DNA of 64,000 bases, taken from assembly GCF_040195635.1 (NCBI RefSeq), contig NZ_JBEFTX010000008.1:62001-126000 (forward strand), written 5' to 3'. A program made the translations under genes and the position numbers. The notes under the pieces are model-generated. The model was given only the letters and a program-made list of their open reading frames with translations, had not been told where the DNA came from and made no database searches. Positions 63,777-64,000 of the stretch are shown piece by piece. Each line of letters starts with the position of its first letter. The stretch's first letter is position 1. This DNA is from Thermasporomyces sp040195635 (GTDB lineage Bacteria; Actinomycetota; Actinomycetes; Propionibacteriales; Actinopolymorphaceae).

Positions 63777-64000
63777 TCACCCCAACTCCGCGAAGTCGAC
63801 ACCGGTGAGCTCTGCGGAGCGCTTCCACAGCGCCTCCGCCGTCGCGCTGTCGTACGCCCGTGCCGCGGCTCGCACCCGCGTCGGCGAGCCGCGTAGGCCG
63901 AACCATCGTGGGCCGAAGAAGTCGCCGCTCCGCACGTCCGGCATCGTGGCCGCGTAGAGACTGGGCAGTGCACCGGCGGCAGCGGGTTGCGCCGCCAGAT
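63777..64000 (-). CDS. Short-chain dehydrogenase/reductase, C-terminal fragment
   Basis: The gene enters from beyond the right edge; its last 74 codons are visible, ending in TGA at 63777. The translation contains AAQPAAAGALPSLYAATMPD, GDFFGPRWFGLRGSPTRVR and EALWKRSAELTG, the usual tail of SDR enzymes related to retinol dehydrogenases and light-dependent protochlorophyllide reductase-like oxidoreductases. The catalytic Tyr-Lys part lies outside the window. Substrate unknown. Confidence 0.75.
   Translation of the reverse strand, partial: LAAQPAAAGALPSLYAATMPDVRSGDFFGPRWFGLRGSPTRVRAAARAYDSATAEALWKRSAELTGVDFAELG

Overview
The window is GC-rich DNA from an actinobacterium. Evidence for this is the whiA, rapZ, yvcK and rbpA genes, the frequent GTG and TTG starts, the Tat lipoprotein solute-binding proteins, and XRE and GntR regulators of actinobacterial type. 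The sugar-scavenging gene content would fit a soil or plant-litter member of the Propionibacteriales, but I cannot name the genus from sequence alone.

Layout. 1-2321: end of a heterodimeric ABC exporter. 2328-15244: a carbohydrate locus with a Gfo/Idh oxidoreductase, a GH127 enzyme, a LacI regulator and, divergently, a sugar ABC importer (binding protein and two permeases) followed by two intracellular glycosidases. 15584-22035: HrpA helicase, a secreted M15 peptidase, a DUF3099 membrane protein, a hydrolase and a small orphan protein. 22217-28060: a GH172 (DUF2961) protein, a GntR regulator divergent from a UxaA plus LarA-like sugar-acid operon, and a Rieske lipoprotein. 28706-37173: the conserved block uvrC-rapZ-yvcK-whiA-gap-pgk-tpiA. 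37182-58120: about 21 kb of accessory genes. These are an inverted-order RibD-like fusion, a HAD/NUDIX/XRE trio, an EEP phosphatase, two enolase-superfamily enzymes, a GntR-controlled ABC importer with CoA-transferase, crotonase and phosphoribosyltransferase genes, an N-acyl-D-amino-acid deacylase and an MFS exporter. 58306-59030: secG and rbpA. 59258-64000: secreted sialidase, HAD phosphatase, a GHL10-type secreted hydrolase and the 3' end of a short-chain dehydrogenase gene cut by the window edge.

How the genes work together. Two ABC importers lack their own ATPase and probably share an MsmK-type ATPase encoded elsewhere. The first (LacI locus) is paired with cytoplasmic GH127, MGH1-like and GH2-like enzymes, which implies import of intact oligosaccharides followed by hydrolysis inside the cell. 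The second (GntR locus) is paired with acid- and CoA-handling enzymes. Clear operator-like palindromes lie in front of the LacI, both GntR and the XRE regulators.

The most unusual sequence structure is a dispersed GATC-rich palindromic intergenic element. It has four perfect copies of a 27-bp end plus one degraded copy, and minisatellite arrays lie beside some copies. Another point is that the gap-pgk-tpiA and secG-rbpA groups, normally adjacent in actinobacteria, are separated by about 21 kb. No rRNA, tRNA, CRISPR array, transposase or phage gene was recognised.
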